A stretch of DNA of 64,000 bases from Levilactobacillus fujinensis (GTDB lineage: Bacteria; Bacillota; Bacilli; Lactobacillales; Lactobacillaceae), in the NCBI RefSeq assembly GCF_003946335.1, contig NZ_RHNX01000006.1, positions 51,763 through 115,762 on the forward strand. Reading direction: 5' to 3'. Both the position numbers and the translations under genes were made by a program. Below the pieces are notes generated by a model. The model was not told where the DNA came from and made no database searches. It was given only the letters and a program-made list of their open reading frames with translations. Positions 46,861 through 57,925 of this stretch are shown here, in pieces. Within the stretch, counting starts at the first letter, position 1. Each line of letters starts with the position of its first letter.

Positions 46861-47388
46861 CTAACCTTTCTGCCAGTGACTTTTGACAAAGTCTTCGCGG
46901 CCGCCGGCTTCCTCAGTCGCAAACCGTTCCGGATTCTTCTTGTAAAATTGTTGATGCCGTTCCTCGGCTGGAAAAAACGGCTGAACAATCTGAACCTTAG
47001 TTACGATGGGCTGGTCAAACTGTTCGCGTTCCTGTAAAGCGGCCTTAGATGCCAGCGCCATTTGGGCCTGTACCAGACTGTTCACGAAGATAATTGGCCG
47101 GTAGTTGCTCCCACGGTCCTGAAACTGACCAGCATCGTCGGTCGGATCCGTTTGCTGCCAATAGAGATCAACAAGCTGCTTATAACTAACTCGCTGCGGA
47201 TCAAACCAAATTTTGACGGCTTCCGTGTGTCCCGTCCACTGCGCTTTAACCTGCTCGTAGGTCGGATTCGTGACAAAACCACCCGTATAACCGGACAACA
47301 CTTTTTTAATGCCGGGAAATTCATCAAACGGTCGCACCATACACCAAAAGCAACCGCCAGCAAACGTTGCAGTTTCAATCTCATCCAT
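46861..47388 (-). CDS. msrA: Peptide methionine sulfoxide reductase A
   Basis: The 175-residue enzyme reduces methionine-S-sulfoxide in proteins. The catalytic GCFWC motif (residues 11-15) and the [18 protein letters not shown] and YWQQTDPT regions are present. ATG follows TGGAG. No msrB is fused or adjacent. Confidence 0.95.
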   Translation of the reverse strand: MDEIETATFAGGCFWCMVRPFDEFPGIKKVLSGYTGGFVTNPTYEQVKAQWTGHTEAVKIWFDPQRVSYKQLVDLYWQQTDPTDDAGQFQDRGSNYRPIIFVNSLVQAQMALASKAALQEREQFDQPIVTKVQIVQPFFPAEERHQQFYKKNPERFATEEAGGREDFVKSHWQKG

Positions 47389-47447
47389 ATAATCACTCCA
47401 TTTTCTAATGTATTCATTACACGACTTTTTAAGGTGACCGTCAAGTC

Positions 47448-47592
47448 CCCACTGACTTAGTAGAAAACTTAGCTCGTAGATTCAGCATTTTCAAGACTTC
47501 AAGTTGAACTCACCCCGTTTTGGCCCATATCTGCCAGCCCATAAAGCGATAACTAGACTAGGTGGTGTTGGCGATCTTTCAGATTCTTTTAA
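47448..47592. repeat. Dispersed palindromic repeat, family B, partial copy
   Basis: Matches the right half of 14484-15063 from the hairpin arm onward: CCCACTGACTTAGTAGAAAAC, then GACTTCAAGTTG and GCCCATATCTGCCAGCC. It lacks the left arm and so cannot form the central hairpin. Between msrA and aspS. Confidence 0.75.
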
Positions 47593-47666
47593 TAAAAAGA
47601 GATAGCCACAATCAGTCAAAATTGACCGACTACGACTACCTCCAATTATCTTTCAAATTCGTTTAA

Positions 47667-49466
47667 TTAAGCCTCAGGCTTGTCTTCGTCCGCAATTAGT
47701 AGGTCGAGATCAAGCAACTGCTTGTCGGCAACTGTCGATGGGGCTTCAGTCATTGGTTCCGTAGCCTTCGAGTTCTTAGGGAAGGCAATCACATCGCGAA
47801 TGTTGTCGCGCTTAGCTAACAAGCGGGCAAACCGATCCAGTCCAATAGCCAGACCACCATGAGGCGGGAACCCGTAATCCAAAGCCTTTAAGAGGAACCC
47901 AAACTGCTTTTCAGCCCGTTCAGGTGTAAATCCTAAGGCCTTCAACATCTTCATTTGGAGTTCGCGGGTATGAATCCGAATAGATCCCCCACCTAATTCC
48001 AAACCGTTCAAGATGATGTCGTAGCTTTGCGCGTACGCCTTGTGTGGGTCTTCGCCATCGTTTAAGAAATGGGCATCCCCTTCGGCTGGCATCGTGAATG
48101 GGTGATGGGCAGGAACCCACCGCTTCAGGTCGACATCGTAATCGAATAGCGGCCAGTTGATGATCCATAGAAAAGCCCACTTGTTTTGGTCGATCATGTC
48201 TTGCTCCTTGGCAATGGCAACCCGCAGATAACCTAACGTTTGGGCAACGACCCGTTTGGAATCGGCAGCAAACAGCAACAAGTCACCACTCTTGGCACCA
48301 GTAACTTCGGTGATCTGTTTGAACCAATCGCCTTCCTTGAAGAACTTCGCAATAGGACCGCTGAAGCCATCGTCGGTAATCTTCATCCAGGCTAAGCCCT
48401 TAGCACCGAAACGTTCGATGTATTGGCCATACTTATCAATGTCCTTGCGGCTGTACTTGTCAGCACCTCCAGGAACAGCGATAGCTTTAACTTGGCCGCC
48501 GTCAGCAACCGCACCAGAGAAGACCTTAAAGTCAGTATGTGCCATGACAGCCGACAAATCCTTCAATTCCATTCCGAAACGCACGTCGGGTTGGTCGGTC
48601 CCAAAGCGGGCCATGGAATCATCCCAATCCATTCGGTCGAATGGCAACTTAACATCAACGTTCAAGGTATCCTTCATGACCTTAGCAATCAAGCCTTCAG
48701 TCAGGTCCTGAATTTCTTCAGCCGTTAAGAAGGATGTTTCCAAGTCGATCTGTGTAAATTCAGGTTGACGGTCACCACGCAAGTCCTCGTCACGGAAGCA
48801 ACGGGCAATTTGGTAATACCGGTCAAAACCAGCACCCATCAACAGTTGTTTGAACAGCTGTGGCGATTGTGGCAACGCATAGAAGTGTCCCTTGTAGATC
48901 CGAGAAGGGACCAGGTAATCTCTAGCCCCTTCAGGCGTTGATTTCGTTAAGTCTGGAGTTTCGATGTCGATAAAGCCGTTCTTATCAAAGTAACTGTGGA
49001 CGGATTGGACGATCCGATTCCGCAATAACAGTGACTTTTGCATTTCTGGCCGGCGTAAATCTAGGTACCGGTACTGGAGCCGCAAGTCATCAGAAGCGTT
49101 CACGCCATCTTTAATTTCAAATGGTAATTCCTTCGCCTTGTTCAGTAGATTGATTCCAGAGACCCGGACTTCAACCTTTCCAGTCTTCATATCTGGATTA
49201 ACTTCTTTGGGTGCCCGTGCAACGACTTGTCCTTGCACTTCGATGACGTATTCGCTACGTAAATGTTCAGCGACGTCTAAAGCTGTCTTACCATATTCTT
49301 CACTGAAGACTAATTGAACGATGCCTTCGCGGTCACGTAAGTCGATAAAGATCAAGCCACCCAGGTTCCGGCGCTTTTGCACCCAACCCTTTAAGACGAT
49401 AGTTTGGTCAAGATAGTGTTCGTCAACCAAACCAGCGTAAGTGGTCCGTTTCAAATTCTTTTCCAT
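47667..49466 (-). CDS. aspS: Aspartyl-tRNA synthetase
   Basis: The 599-residue class IIb synthetase has an N-terminal OB anticodon-binding domain, motif 2 with [20 protein letters not shown], a bacterial GAD insert (about 285-415), and motif 3 [16 protein letters not shown] follows GAGGGGA. It is cotranscribed with hisS (13-base gap), so the T-box upstream of hisS controls both enzymes. Confidence 0.97.
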   Translation of the reverse strand: MEKNLKRTTYAGLVDEHYLDQTIVLKGWVQKRRNLGGLIFIDLRDREGIVQLVFSEEYGKTALDVAEHLRSEYVIEVQGQVVARAPKEVNPDMKTGKVEVRVSGINLLNKAKELPFEIKDGVNASDDLRLQYRYLDLRRPEMQKSLLLRNRIVQSVHSYFDKNGFIDIETPDLTKSTPEGARDYLVPSRIYKGHFYALPQSPQLFKQLLMGAGFDRYYQIARCFRDEDLRGDRQPEFTQIDLETSFLTAEEIQDLTEGLIAKVMKDTLNVDVKLPFDRMDWDDSMARFGTDQPDVRFGMELKDLSAVMAHTDFKVFSGAVADGGQVKAIAVPGGADKYSRKDIDKYGQYIERFGAKGLAWMKITDDGFSGPIAKFFKEGDWFKQITEVTGAKSGDLLLFAADSKRVVAQTLGYLRVAIAKEQDMIDQNKWAFLWIINWPLFDYDVDLKRWVPAHHPFTMPAEGDAHFLNDGEDPHKAYAQSYDIILNGLELGGGSIRIHTRELQMKMLKALGFTPERAEKQFGFLLKALDYGFPPHGGLAIGLDRFARLLAKRDNIRDVIAFPKNSKATEPMTEAPSTVADKQLLDLDLLIADEDKPEA

Positions 49467-49479
49467 TTATTTTCCCCTC

Positions 49480-50775
49480 TTATTTTGCCGTAAACTTGGT
49501 TGCCACGACGTTTTGGAAATCTTGATAAATGTCAGCCAATGGCACGCTGACCTCTTCACCACTGGCCATTGACTTCAAATTAGCCGTTTGGTTGGCCAAT
49601 TCTTGGTCCCCAATGGTCAAAGTGTAAGCGGCGTCTAACCGATTAGCCGTCTTGAACTGGGCCTTAGGCTTGCGACCCAGGTAATCCCGGTCAGCCGTTA
49701 ACCCGGCCGTCCGAATGGCTTGGACAAGTTTTAACGTTTCCAGTGAGGTGTCATCGCCGATTCCCACAACGTAAACATCCAACGGATGGTCATTGGGAAC
49801 GACAACCTTTTCAGCTTCCATCAGTAAGACCAGACGTTCAACCCCTAAACCAAAACCAACACCGGACATTTCGGGACCACCCAGTTCTTCAACCAAGCCG
49901 TTGTAACGACCACCGGCCAGAACGGTCGTGTAGCCTTCACCCAATGCTGGTGAATCCGCCATGATTTCAAAAATCGTGTGATTGTAGTAGTCCAATCCCC
50001 GAACCATGGTGGCATCAACGTCATAGTCAATGCCTAGTGTATCCAGGCTAGCCTTAACCCGGTCAAAGTGCACCGTGGCTTCTGGCGTCAAGAAATCCAG
50101 AATCGATGGGGCATCAGCAACCAGTTCTTGGTCATGCTTATCCTTGCTATCCAAGACCCGCAATGGGTTCTTGTGTAGCCGGACCTTAGAGTCATCACTC
50201 AACTCATCGAAGTGGGGTTCCAAGAAGTCGATTAGAGCCTGACGGTAAGCCGCCCGCGTGTCTTGATCACCTAACGTGTTCAACGCTAAGCGCAAGTGTT
50301 TCAAGCCCAATTGACGCAATAGGTTCATCCCTAAGGCAATGACTTCCACGTCTAATTCAGGCGCGTCACTCCCGAAGGCTTCGACCCCAATTTGGTGGAA
50401 CTCCCGTTGCCGACCGGATTGTGGCCGTTCGTAACGAAACATGGGCCCCATGTAGTAGACCTTATAAGGCTTAGTGGTTTCTGGACCATATAGCTTATTT
50501 TCGACGAAGGCCCGGACGACCCCGGCAGTCCCTTCAGGGCGAAGGGATAAGTGTCGATCCCCCTTGTCCTTAAAGTCATACATTTCCTTGGTCACGATGT
50601 CGGAGGTATCCCCCGAGGTCCGTGAAAAGACTTCAAAGTTTTCAAACATTGGCGTCCGAATCTCTTTAAAGCGGTAGTTAGCGAACAACTGACGGGCGGT
50701 GGCTTCAACGAATTGCCAGGTCTCGGAAGTCCCTGGTAAAATGTCAGCCGTTCCCTTTGGTCGTTGATAACGCAT
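49480..50775 (-). CDS. hisS: Histidyl-tRNA synthetase
   Basis: The 431-residue class II synthetase starts [15 protein letters not shown]. It shows the histidine-specific [15 protein letters not shown] and GFGLGVERL motifs and a C-terminal anticodon-binding domain. I start at ATG 50773-50775; the long frame upstream is T-box leader. It is the first gene of the hisS-aspS operon. Confidence 0.97.
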   Translation of the reverse strand: MRYQRPKGTADILPGTSETWQFVEATARQLFANYRFKEIRTPMFENFEVFSRTSGDTSDIVTKEMYDFKDKGDRHLSLRPEGTAGVVRAFVENKLYGPETTKPYKVYYMGPMFRYERPQSGRQREFHQIGVEAFGSDAPELDVEVIALGMNLLRQLGLKHLRLALNTLGDQDTRAAYRQALIDFLEPHFDELSDDSKVRLHKNPLRVLDSKDKHDQELVADAPSILDFLTPEATVHFDRVKASLDTLGIDYDVDATMVRGLDYYNHTIFEIMADSPALGEGYTTVLAGGRYNGLVEELGGPEMSGVGFGLGVERLVLLMEAEKVVVPNDHPLDVYVVGIGDDTSLETLKLVQAIRTAGLTADRDYLGRKPKAQFKTANRLDAAYTLTIGDQELANQTANLKSMASGEEVSVPLADIYQDFQNVVATKFTAK

Positions 50776-50808
50776 GAGCATTCTTCCTCTCTTCGTTTGC
50801 AGAAAACA

Positions 50809-51022
50809 AAAAACGCCCCTGTCAATTGACAAGGGCGCAGGTATGCACGGTACCACCTTTAATAAAGTTCTCTGCAGGATAACGTTGCAAACGAATGACG
50901 ACAAGCGCCATTAGCCTCAAAAGTGTCTTCAAAGTCACACCGTTAGTCGCTCTCAGCTACGCGACCTCTCTAAAAGCGGGCTTTCTTTTACTGTTCTCTC
51001 TCATCGGCAATCTATTTTATTC
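50809..51022 (-). ncRNA. T-box leader of hisS-aspS with GACAC specifier
   Basis: The minus strand has the T-box core AAGGTGGTACCGTGC (50846-50860) and a terminator hairpin GCGCCCTTGTC/GACAGGGGCG with TTTTTT (about 50809-50838). In Stem I, AAAAG pairs with CTTTT and the specifier loop ends GAC (50925-50927, Asp) plus A. The same bases read CAC (His) two positions later. Charging of tRNA-Asp, tRNA-His, or both may be sensed. Confidence 0.88.
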
Positions 51023-51028
51023 TTCCTA

Positions 51029-51057
51029 AGAATACTGAAAATGGCTTGAAAAGTCAA
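51029..51057 (-). promoter_or_regulatory. hisS-aspS promoter
   Basis: On the minus strand, -35 TTGACT (51052-51057), a 17-base spacer and -10 TATTCT (51029-51034), just upstream of the T-box leader. Confidence 0.7.
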
Positions 51058-51089
51058 GGCGTCCTAAAAAATATGCGGGACTGTTTAAA

Positions 51090-51345
51090 GATATGTCGGC
51101 TGTGAGATAGATCTTGAACACTCGCACGCCACTCATCTGAGATAGCCAACTAGCACATTTCCCACTAGTTTAGGAGAAACTCCAAGGGTACGACTCGAAA
51201 ATTTTAAGGTTTCAAGCTGTGCTCGCACTGTTTTTCTAGCTCATATCTGCCAGCTGGAATCACGTCGTTAATCTTGGTCTCATAATCGTCGTTACAACGG
51301 CCATAATCACTATTTTAGAACGTTCGACCACCTTAACTACTGAGA
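51090..51345. repeat. Dispersed palindromic repeat, family B, divergent copy
   Basis: Weaker but colinear match to the right half of 14484-15063: CCCACTAGTTTAGGAGAAACTCC, TTTCAAGCTGTGCTCGCACTG, GCTCATATCTGCCAGC, CGTCGTTACAACGGCCATAAT. Lies between the divergent hisS and amidase genes; the rest of this gap (to 51500) shows no gene. Confidence 0.65.
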
Positions 51346-51522
51346 TTAAAGTGTTACTGCATAATCAGTTTTGCTCATGGAACCCCCCCTAGCAAAAATT
51401 AACATCCTTGCTGTCTAAAATATCTCTATAAGCATTTTAGTCACAGTTACCACTGCCCACACTACAATTATTTTAACCTGCCTTACCACCATAATTTAAC
51501 CAAGTCGCAATTTCTTTCGTGG

Positions 51523-51528
51523 TATAAT
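51523..51528 (+). promoter_or_regulatory. Extended -10 promoter of the amidase gene
   Basis: TATAAT preceded by TGG, 29 bases before the ATG; the -35 is poor, which suits an extended -10 promoter. Confidence 0.6.
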
Positions 51529-51557
51529 TGATTCTAATTTGACGAAGGAGACACAGT

Positions 51558-52409
51558 ATGCACTTTAAACCTCAAAACTGGGTGGGCTTGGTCACCAGCC
51601 TCGCCATTCTCTTAGTAGCTGGCGGTCTGCTCTTTGCCTTTACTCAGCACAACGCCGTCACCGCCACCGTTAGCAATTTGAACTTGCGTGATGGCCCAGG
51701 ACTGACCTATCAAGTGACCCATAAAGTTAAAAAGAATAGCCGCTTAACCATTTTAAGCGAAAAGAATAATTGGTATCATGTGCGCGATAGCCATAACCAT
51801 TTTGGCTGGGTCGCCAGTTGGTTAGTTGATCACCCGGGCAATCTCAAACGGGCTACGAACCTATCAGAAGCCACAATTGTCTTGGATCCCGGCCATGGGG
51901 GCAGCGACTCAGGCGCCCTGTCGATCGACCAGAAACACGACGAGAAGACCTACACACTGCAATTAGCAACCAAGGTGGAAAAACTCTTACGGGCTCGCGG
52001 TGCACACGTCATCATGACCCGTTCAAGCGACAAAACCGTCAGTCTGGCAGACCGACCGGCACTCGCCAACACCAATCAGGCCAGTGCTTTTATCAGTTTT
52101 CACTTTGACTCGGCTCCTAGTGACAACTTAGGCTCTGGAACCACGACCTACTACTATCACCGTAAAACATCCTACGAATTGGCCAAGGACGTCAATTCCC
52201 AAATGAACGATCTCCCGCTCACCAACCGGGGCGTTGAATTTGGCAACTTTGAGGTCATTCGCGACAACAGTCGGCCATCATTGCTGCTGGAAATGGGCTA
52301 CATCAATACCAAGAAGGATTTCACTGAAATTCGCAACAGCACCTACCAGCAACACGTGGCTACTCGCGTCGTTGCCGGTCTCAGCCAATACTTCAAGTCA
52401 GCATCTTAA
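51558..52409 (+). CDS. N-acetylmuramoyl-L-alanine amidase with SH3b domain
   Basis: The 283-residue protein has an N-terminal signal anchor (about residues 9-29), one bacterial SH3 domain (about 35-95, NLNLRDGPGLTYQV to GWVASWL) and a C-terminal Amidase_3 domain. Zinc and catalytic residues are visible: His in LDPGHGGSDSGA, Glu in HDEKTYTLQL, His in SFHFDSA and Glu in LLEMGYI. It cuts the amide bond between MurNAc and the stem peptide in peptidoglycan, probably in wall turnover or cell separation. Confidence 0.93.
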   Translation: MHFKPQNWVGLVTSLAILLVAGGLLFAFTQHNAVTATVSNLNLRDGPGLTYQVTHKVKKNSRLTILSEKNNWYHVRDSHNHFGWVASWLVDHPGNLKRATNLSEATIVLDPGHGGSDSGALSIDQKHDEKTYTLQLATKVEKLLRARGAHVIMTRSSDKTVSLADRPALANTNQASAFISFHFDSAPSDNLGSGTTTYYYHRKTSYELAKDVNSQMNDLPLTNRGVEFGNFEVIRDNSRPSLLLEMGYINTKKDFTEIRNSTYQQHVATRVVAGLSQYFKSAS

Positions 52410-52434
52410 TTTTTAGAAAGAAGTGCGACAATAT

Positions 52435-53277
52435 ATGGAACTCAAAGCGGCATGGTTAGCACAACTCCCGCTCCCACAGGTGACGGCGGCAACCCCCGTG
52501 TCCGGTGGCGACATCAACTTAGCCTTTCGTTTAACGACTGCGGAAGGGCCGGCTTTCTTGCTGGTCCAACCACAGACGCCAGCCAATTTTTACAGTCACG
52601 AGGTCGCCGGGCTCAAGGCCTTAGGTCAGGCAGTCAACGTTCCCGAGGTCCTTGGGACTGGCAATATCGATGGCGATGCTTACCTGGTTTTGGAATTTCT
52701 AGAAACCGGCCATGGCAGCCAATACGACCTCGGCCAAGCAGTTGCCCGAGTCCACCGCATCACGGCCCCACAGTTTGGCTTTGATCAGGACAACCTGGTT
52801 GGCAAGCTGCCTAAGCATAACGACTGGCAGGATGATTGGTCGACCTTTTATTTGCAGCAACGACTCGACCCGCTGGTTCAACGGGCCCGTCAACACAGCT
52901 TGTGGAATGAGCAACGTCAAACTGCTTACGACCGTGTTCGGCAAAATATTTTGAACGAAAATGATGGCCGGCACATCGTCCCGTCGCTACTCCACGGCGA
53001 TCTCTGGTCCGGCAACTACCTATTCACTGACGATGGTACGCCGACCCTGATTGATCCTGATGTACTCTATGGCGACCGCGAATTCGACATTGCCATGACC
53101 ACTATCTTTGGTGGCTTTAGCGCCGACTTCTACAAAGGTTATCAGGACAGCTATCCCTTTGACATGGGCTATGCCGAACGACTGCCACAGTATCAACTTT
53201 ATTATTTATTAGCCCACCTCAACCTTTTCGGCGAAACTTATGGTGGCGCCGTTGATGAAATCTTATCCCGTGGCTAA
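52435..53277 (+). CDS. Fructosamine kinase family protein
   Basis: The 280-residue kinase has the aminoglycoside-phosphotransferase-like fold with SLLHGDLWSGN (catalytic loop) and LIDPDVLYGDRE (metal-binding), diagnostic for fructosamine-3-kinase/ribulosamine kinase. Members phosphorylate Amadori-modified lysines and so help repair glycated proteins. I start at ATG 52435, with the amidase gene ending 25 bases upstream; they may share a transcript. Confidence 0.9.
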   Translation: MELKAAWLAQLPLPQVTAATPVSGGDINLAFRLTTAEGPAFLLVQPQTPANFYSHEVAGLKALGQAVNVPEVLGTGNIDGDAYLVLEFLETGHGSQYDLGQAVARVHRITAPQFGFDQDNLVGKLPKHNDWQDDWSTFYLQQRLDPLVQRARQHSLWNEQRQTAYDRVRQNILNENDGRHIVPSLLHGDLWSGNYLFTDDGTPTLIDPDVLYGDREFDIAMTTIFGGFSADFYKGYQDSYPFDMGYAERLPQYQLYYLLAHLNLFGETYGGAVDEILSRG

Positions 53278-53281
53278 TATT

Positions 53282-53338
53282 AAAAGTCTCATGACAAGCT
53301 GCCCTAACGTGTGGGTGACTTGTCATGAGACTTTTTTG
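53282..53338. terminator. Bidirectional terminator between fructosamine kinase and HAD genes
   Basis: AAAAGTCTCATGACAAG pairs with CTTGTCATGAGACTTTT, giving T runs on both strands between convergent genes. Confidence 0.92.
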
Positions 53339-53983
53339 TTAATCCATCAGCAACCAATCCCGTAGTTCAGTGTAATCAATCACACGAATCTCCGGTTGGC
53401 TTTCGTCAACGATTAGCCGTTCGGGATCGAACAACGCTCCAGCCATCCCCGCTCTATGCCCGGCTGTGATGTCCAAATTCCGGTCACCGATCATAATCGC
53501 CGTTTGGGGAGCAACCTGATATTGTCGGCACAATGCTAACAAACTCGTTGGATCGGGCTTACGAGGGTAATTATCATCCGCCGTTACGGCACCGGTAAAG
53601 GCCTGCGCTAATCCCAACTGTGTCAAACGATCCATTGCCCGATGATCCTTATGCGTCAGCAAAAAGTTCCGCCCACCGACCCCCGTAATCTGTGTCAACA
53701 GGTCGCCGATGCCTTGAAAAGCCTGCGCATCCTTTAATCTAGGCGCCGCTTGTTGCCGGTAAATTTTTTCCAAACGCTCCCGGTCAAGTTGGTACTCCGC
53801 CGAAAATCGCTGCAAGGCCGTGCCCAGGCTGTGTTGCCGCATCGTTTTGTAAATTTCTTCACTGTCGATTTCCAAGTCATTGACCCCAGAGGCCACGAGC
53901 GCCTCGCCAAAAGCCGCCACCATTCCCGGATACGTATTCACTAGCGTCCCGTCAAAATCCCAAAAATATTGCTGATAACGCAT
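53339..53983 (-). CDS. HAD superfamily hydrolase, phosphoglycolate phosphatase-like
   Basis: The 214-residue protein has HAD motif I DFDGTL, a helical cap, motif II FLLTHKD, motif III lysine in RKPDP and motif IV MIGDRNLDI. It is a small-molecule phosphatase or phosphoglucomutase-type enzyme; the substrate cannot be read from sequence. ATG follows AGGAGGG. Confidence 0.9.
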   Translation of the reverse strand: MRYQQYFWDFDGTLVNTYPGMVAAFGEALVASGVNDLEIDSEEIYKTMRQHSLGTALQRFSAEYQLDRERLEKIYRQQAAPRLKDAQAFQGIGDLLTQITGVGGRNFLLTHKDHRAMDRLTQLGLAQAFTGAVTADDNYPRKPDPTSLLALCRQYQVAPQTAIMIGDRNLDITAGHRAGMAGALFDPERLIVDESQPEIRVIDYTELRDWLLMD

Positions 53984-53995
53984 AGTTTCCCTCCT

Positions 53996-54038
53996 AAAAA
54001 GCGGCTAGTTTCCTTCACAGAAGCTACCCGCTATTTTT
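53996..54038 (-). terminator. Terminator after dtd
   Basis: On the minus strand, AGCGGGTAGCTTCTGT and the pairing AAACTAGCCGCT are followed by TTTTTAG, 5 bases beyond the dtd stop. Confidence 0.75.
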
Positions 54039-54042
54039 AATC

Positions 54043-54489
54043 TTATTTGGCATCCGTATCGAACCAAATCGTCACTGGCCCGTCATTGACCAAGTCGACC
54101 TGCATATCGGCCCCGAAGACACCCGTGGCGACCGTGAGTCCAGTTGCCGCTAATTTTTCATTGAACTCTTCATAAAGAGCTTTGGCGTGCGTAGGTTCAC
54201 CGGCCGCCACGAAGCTCGGTCGGTTGCCCTTTTTTGTGTTGGCGTACAGCGTGAATTGGGAGACTGATAGCACACTACCGTGAACGTCGGCTAGGCTCAG
54301 ATTCATCTTATCCGCAGCATCTTGAAAGACCCGTAGCTTACTGATCTTATGCACCAGATAGTCGACCTGTTCACTGGTATCGCTATCCTCGGCAGCCACC
54401 AACAAGAGAAAACCTTGGTCGATGGCGCCGTGCACTTGACTGTCGATGGCCACACTGGCCCGACTGACTCGTTGAAGCAAGACTCGCAT
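54043..54489 (-). CDS. dtd: D-aminoacyl-tRNA deacylase
   Basis: The 148-residue enzyme removes D-amino acids from mischarged tRNA. Both family motifs are present: SVSQFTLYA and the Gly-cisPro NDGPVTI. It lies 23 bases after relA, a conserved pair in Firmicutes. Confidence 0.97.
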   Translation of the reverse strand: MRVLLQRVSRASVAIDSQVHGAIDQGFLLLVAAEDSDTSEQVDYLVHKISKLRVFQDAADKMNLSLADVHGSVLSVSQFTLYANTKKGNRPSFVAAGEPTHAKALYEEFNEKLAATGLTVATGVFGADMQVDLVNDGPVTIWFDTDAK

Positions 54490-54512
54490 GCTAAACTCAC
54501 CCTTCTGACTAG

Positions 54513-56744
54513 TTAATGGAACGCCCGCTTAACGACATAGACGTCCGCAATGTTCTTAATATTATCCAAGATTCTTTGTAGTTCTAATTGATTACGTGTC
54601 CCCAGGCTGATAGAAATAGTGGCCATCTTGTTGTGGTCGACCTTCCCATTAATGGACGTGAGGTACTTGGTATTGTTGTTGATAGTCCGCAACACATCGT
54701 TGAGCAAGCCATTCCGATTGTAGCCCTGCACCTCGATATCGGCATTATAGTTGGTCTTATCGCCTGCCATGTTGCCCCAACGGACCGCCACGATTCGTTC
54801 GCCATTGTTTTCGGCGTTCCGCACATTCGGGCAATCTTTACGGTGAACAGAGACCCCGCGCCCCTTAGTGATGTACCCGACGATATCATCGCCAGGAACC
54901 GGTGAACAACAGTGACTCAGTCGAATCAATAGGTTGTCAACGCCTTCGATGACCACGCCATCGGAATCCTTGTTCTTACGATCCTTCTTATCGCTGTCGT
55001 TGTCGTTTTTGATGGTCTGGTGTTCTTCCAACAGCTCCCGTTCTTCACGGCGACGACGCTCATCCTCGGCAGCTTGCCGGACGCCTTCCGTCAACCGATT
55101 AGCAACACCACGCGGCTGCATATCACCAAATCCAATGGCGGCCATGAGGTCATCGGCGTGTTGATAGTGCATCTTCGCCGTGACCTTATCCAAGTTTTCC
55201 TTGGTCATCAACAGTTTCGGATCATATCCCAAGTCACGAATCGTTCGTTCTACAGATTCCTGCCCAGCAACGATGTTTTGTTCCCGATCTGTTTGCCGAA
55301 AGAATTGCTTGATCTTATTCCGTGCCCGCCGCGTTGAAACTAATTTTAACCAATCACGACTCGGCCCAGCGGAGCTAGAAGACGTCCGAATATCCACGAT
55401 ATCCCCGTTCTTAATCTCATAGTTCAGCGGTACGATTTTACCATTGATCGTTGCCCCGGTCGTATGATGCCCGACCTCTGTGTGAATAGCGTAGGCCATA
55501 TCCAATGGCCCAGCGCCTTTCGGCAACTCCAAAACATCCCCCTTAGGCGTAAACGCATAAACGTGATCGCCGAAGAGTTCGCCTTTAACACTATCCATGA
55601 AATCTGATGCATCATCCGTGTCCTCTTGGAGTTCAATGATGTGCTTAAACAAGTTCAGTTTGTCACCAGAGTTAGTCTCTTGAACCTTGTCCTTGACACC
55701 TTCCTTGTAAGCCCAGTGCGCAGCAACCCCATATTCAGCCACGGCATGCATCTCTTTGGTCCGAATCTGGACTTCGAGTGGCTTACCTTCTGGCCCGATG
55801 ACCGTGGTATGCAACGACTGATACATGTTGGCCTTCGGCATCGCAATGTAATCTTTGAAGCGCCCAGGCATGGGCTTCCACTGTGAGTGAATGGCCCCGA
55901 GAACAGCGTAACAGTCCTTAATGGTATCAACAATCACTCGGATTGCGAGTAGATCGTAGATTTGACTAAATTGCTTGTGTTGATCCTTCATTTTTCGGTA
56001 AACAGAGTAGATGTGCTTCGGCCGACCATAAATATCAGGCGTTAGCTTAAGATCTTGAATGGACGCCTGAATATCCTTGATGGCGCCCGCAATGTACTGC
56101 TCCCGTTGATCACGCCGAGAATTCATCAAATGGACGATTCGATAATACTGTTGTGGATTCAAGTAGCGTAAGGAAATATCTTCCAACTCCCACTTGATGG
56201 TACTGATCCCCAACCGGTCGGCCAACGGTGCGTAAATCTCGAGTGTTTCGTTCGCAATTCGCCGCTGCTTATCCGGCCGTAGGTGCTCCAGCGTCCGCAT
56301 ATTGTGCAGTCGATCGGCCAATTTGACGATCATGACCCGAATGTCCTTGGACATGGCTAACAAAAGTTTACGGTGATTTTCCGCCAATTGTTCCCGGTTG
56401 GACTTATATTTAATTTTTCCTAACTTGGTCACACCGTCCACAATCAGTGCCACATCGTCACCAAACAGCTCCTGCACGTCGCTTAACGTTACGCCGGTAT
56501 CCTCCACAATATCATGTAAGAATCCAGCCGAAACCGTTTCGGGATCCATGTTCAAGTCAGCTAAAATTCCTGCCACCTGAATGGGATGCATGATGTAGGG
56601 TTCACCAGATTGTCGCGTTTGGTCTTTGTGCGCAACCGTTGCGAAATGACAGGCTTTGACCACCATTTCGACGTGTTGCGCATTCATATATTTACCGACT
56701 CTGGCAATTACTTCTTCAGCCGTCCAGACACGTTCTTTGGTCAT
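54513..56744 (-). CDS. relA: Bifunctional (p)ppGpp synthetase/hydrolase RelA/SpoT
   Basis: The 743-residue protein has a complete HD hydrolase domain (HIMHPIQV region, [12 protein letters not shown]), a synthetase domain ([20 protein letters not shown]), a TGS domain ([20 protein letters not shown]), a helical/zinc-finger region ([14 protein letters not shown]) and a C-terminal ACT domain. Both activities appear intact. The start ATG 56742-56744 fits GGTGG better than an upstream GTG. It governs the stringent response. Confidence 0.97.
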   Translation of the reverse strand: MTKERVWTAEEVIARVGKYMNAQHVEMVVKACHFATVAHKDQTRQSGEPYIMHPIQVAGILADLNMDPETVSAGFLHDIVEDTGVTLSDVQELFGDDVALIVDGVTKLGKIKYKSNREQLAENHRKLLLAMSKDIRVMIVKLADRLHNMRTLEHLRPDKQRRIANETLEIYAPLADRLGISTIKWELEDISLRYLNPQQYYRIVHLMNSRRDQREQYIAGAIKDIQASIQDLKLTPDIYGRPKHIYSVYRKMKDQHKQFSQIYDLLAIRVIVDTIKDCYAVLGAIHSQWKPMPGRFKDYIAMPKANMYQSLHTTVIGPEGKPLEVQIRTKEMHAVAEYGVAAHWAYKEGVKDKVQETNSGDKLNLFKHIIELQEDTDDASDFMDSVKGELFGDHVYAFTPKGDVLELPKGAGPLDMAYAIHTEVGHHTTGATINGKIVPLNYEIKNGDIVDIRTSSSSAGPSRDWLKLVSTRRARNKIKQFFRQTDREQNIVAGQESVERTIRDLGYDPKLLMTKENLDKVTAKMHYQHADDLMAAIGFGDMQPRGVANRLTEGVRQAAEDERRRREERELLEEHQTIKNDNDSDKKDRKNKDSDGVVIEGVDNLLIRLSHCCSPVPGDDIVGYITKGRGVSVHRKDCPNVRNAENNGERIVAVRWGNMAGDKTNYNADIEVQGYNRNGLLNDVLRTINNNTKYLTSINGKVDHNKMATISISLGTRNQLELQRILDNIKNIADVYVVKRAFH

Positions 56745-56772
56745 ATTGGACGCCACCACCCTTAGATTTATA

Positions 56773-57108
56773 TTATGATTTTACTTCAACTTTCGTTTGC
56801 GTTAAGCCATAGCCTAAGTAAGACAGGCACAGGTAAACCACGGCAAAGTACCGCGTGTATTTTGGTAAGAACCAGTAGGAGCCTATCAAATAGACCAGTG
56901 GCCAAATCAAGAGCCACCAGCCGGGCTGCGTATGCCGATAGATGAGTTTCCCCAACCAAATGGCTAAACCACCATTCACTAACAGAAGCAGACCACCAAA
57001 CCGCATAACTGGGCTAATATTCAACCAAGTTGCGACTGCCGGGAGTAATAGGCCCATAACGATACCAACAATCCAATACCGCCACCCCAATTTATTTAAA
57101 ACTGCCAT
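56773..57108 (-). CDS. Hypothetical small membrane protein
   Basis: A 111-residue protein with four predicted helices (about 11-30, 36-54, 63-80, 84-103) and a short cytosolic tail. I do not recognise the family. It lies between rsmE and relA on the same strand (28-base gap to relA), preceded by AGGTGAGAG, so is probably expressed in that operon. Confidence 0.75.
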   Translation of the reverse strand: MAVLNKLGWRYWIVGIVMGLLLPAVATWLNISPVMRFGGLLLLVNGGLAIWLGKLIYRHTQPGWWLLIWPLVYLIGSYWFLPKYTRYFAVVYLCLSYLGYGLTQTKVEVKS

Positions 57109-57175
57109 CTATCTCTCACCTATCTCTCTTTATATTGCAATTATTTTAGCATGTTTCAGGTGAGATTTCACCCTG

Positions 57176-57922
57176 TTATCTCGGTTGTTGTAGTTCTAAG
57201 ACCGTTGAAACCGCTGACAAGAGAAATAACGGAGCTGTTTCTGTCCGTAAGATGCGAGGTCCTAACCCCACTAAAACGGCTTGAGCAGCCTGTGCCGCTT
57301 GCACCTCAGCAGGACTAATGCCACCTTCAGGGCCAAAAATGGCTAGAAGACTTTGTCCCGACTGAATGGCCTGAAGTTGCTGGTTTAAGGCACTTTGCTC
57401 GCCCTGTTTGGCCGATTCTTCGTACGCCAATACCTTTACATCGGCCGACTGTTGCACGACTTCTGCGAAACTCTTTGCGTAACTGACTTCGGGCCGCCGC
57501 AACCGATGTGCTTGTTCAGCAGCACCATAGGCGATCTTAGTTAGGCGCGCTAACTTTTTAACAACTTTATTAGGCTGCCACTTGGCCACGGACCAATCCG
57601 CAGCGTAAAAAATGATGTGGTCGACACCCAACTCGGTCGCCTTTTGGGTGATCCATTCTGCCTTTTCTTGTTTCGGCAGGCCACATGCAATCGTTACCAC
57701 AACGGGAAGTTCTACGGTTGGCGTGTTCACTGCCGTTAGACTAACAACTGCTGGTTCTATCGCCTCGAGCTGCCCACGAAAGAGGTGGGCCGTACTATCC
57801 ACAAACTCCGCTACAGCGCCCGTTTCGGCTCGTAAGACGGTCACCCAGTGATGGGCAATCGATGCGGGCAAAGCCACACGATCACCCGTTTGATGCGCCG
57901 TTTCTAGAAAATACCGTTGCAT
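57176..57922 (-). CDS. rsmE: 16S rRNA (uracil1498-N3)-methyltransferase
   Basis: The 248-residue SPOUT enzyme starts MQRYFLE and has the N-terminal PUA-like domain (HHWVTVLRAETG) and the knotted SAM-binding end AIFGPEGGISPAEVQAAQ and LGPRILRTETAPLFLLS. It follows prmA by 3 bases, the common Firmicute order. Confidence 0.96.
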   Translation of the reverse strand: MQRYFLETAHQTGDRVALPASIAHHWVTVLRAETGAVAEFVDSTAHLFRGQLEAIEPAVVSLTAVNTPTVELPVVVTIACGLPKQEKAEWITQKATELGVDHIIFYAADWSVAKWQPNKVVKKLARLTKIAYGAAEQAHRLRRPEVSYAKSFAEVVQQSADVKVLAYEESAKQGEQSALNQQLQAIQSGQSLLAIFGPEGGISPAEVQAAQAAQAVLVGLGPRILRTETAPLFLLSAVSTVLELQQPR

Positions 57923-57925
57923 AGA

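Noticed and set aside
50776..50904. N-terminal extension of hisS
   Set aside because: It reads through the T-box terminator; true HisS starts MRYQRPKG at 50775.
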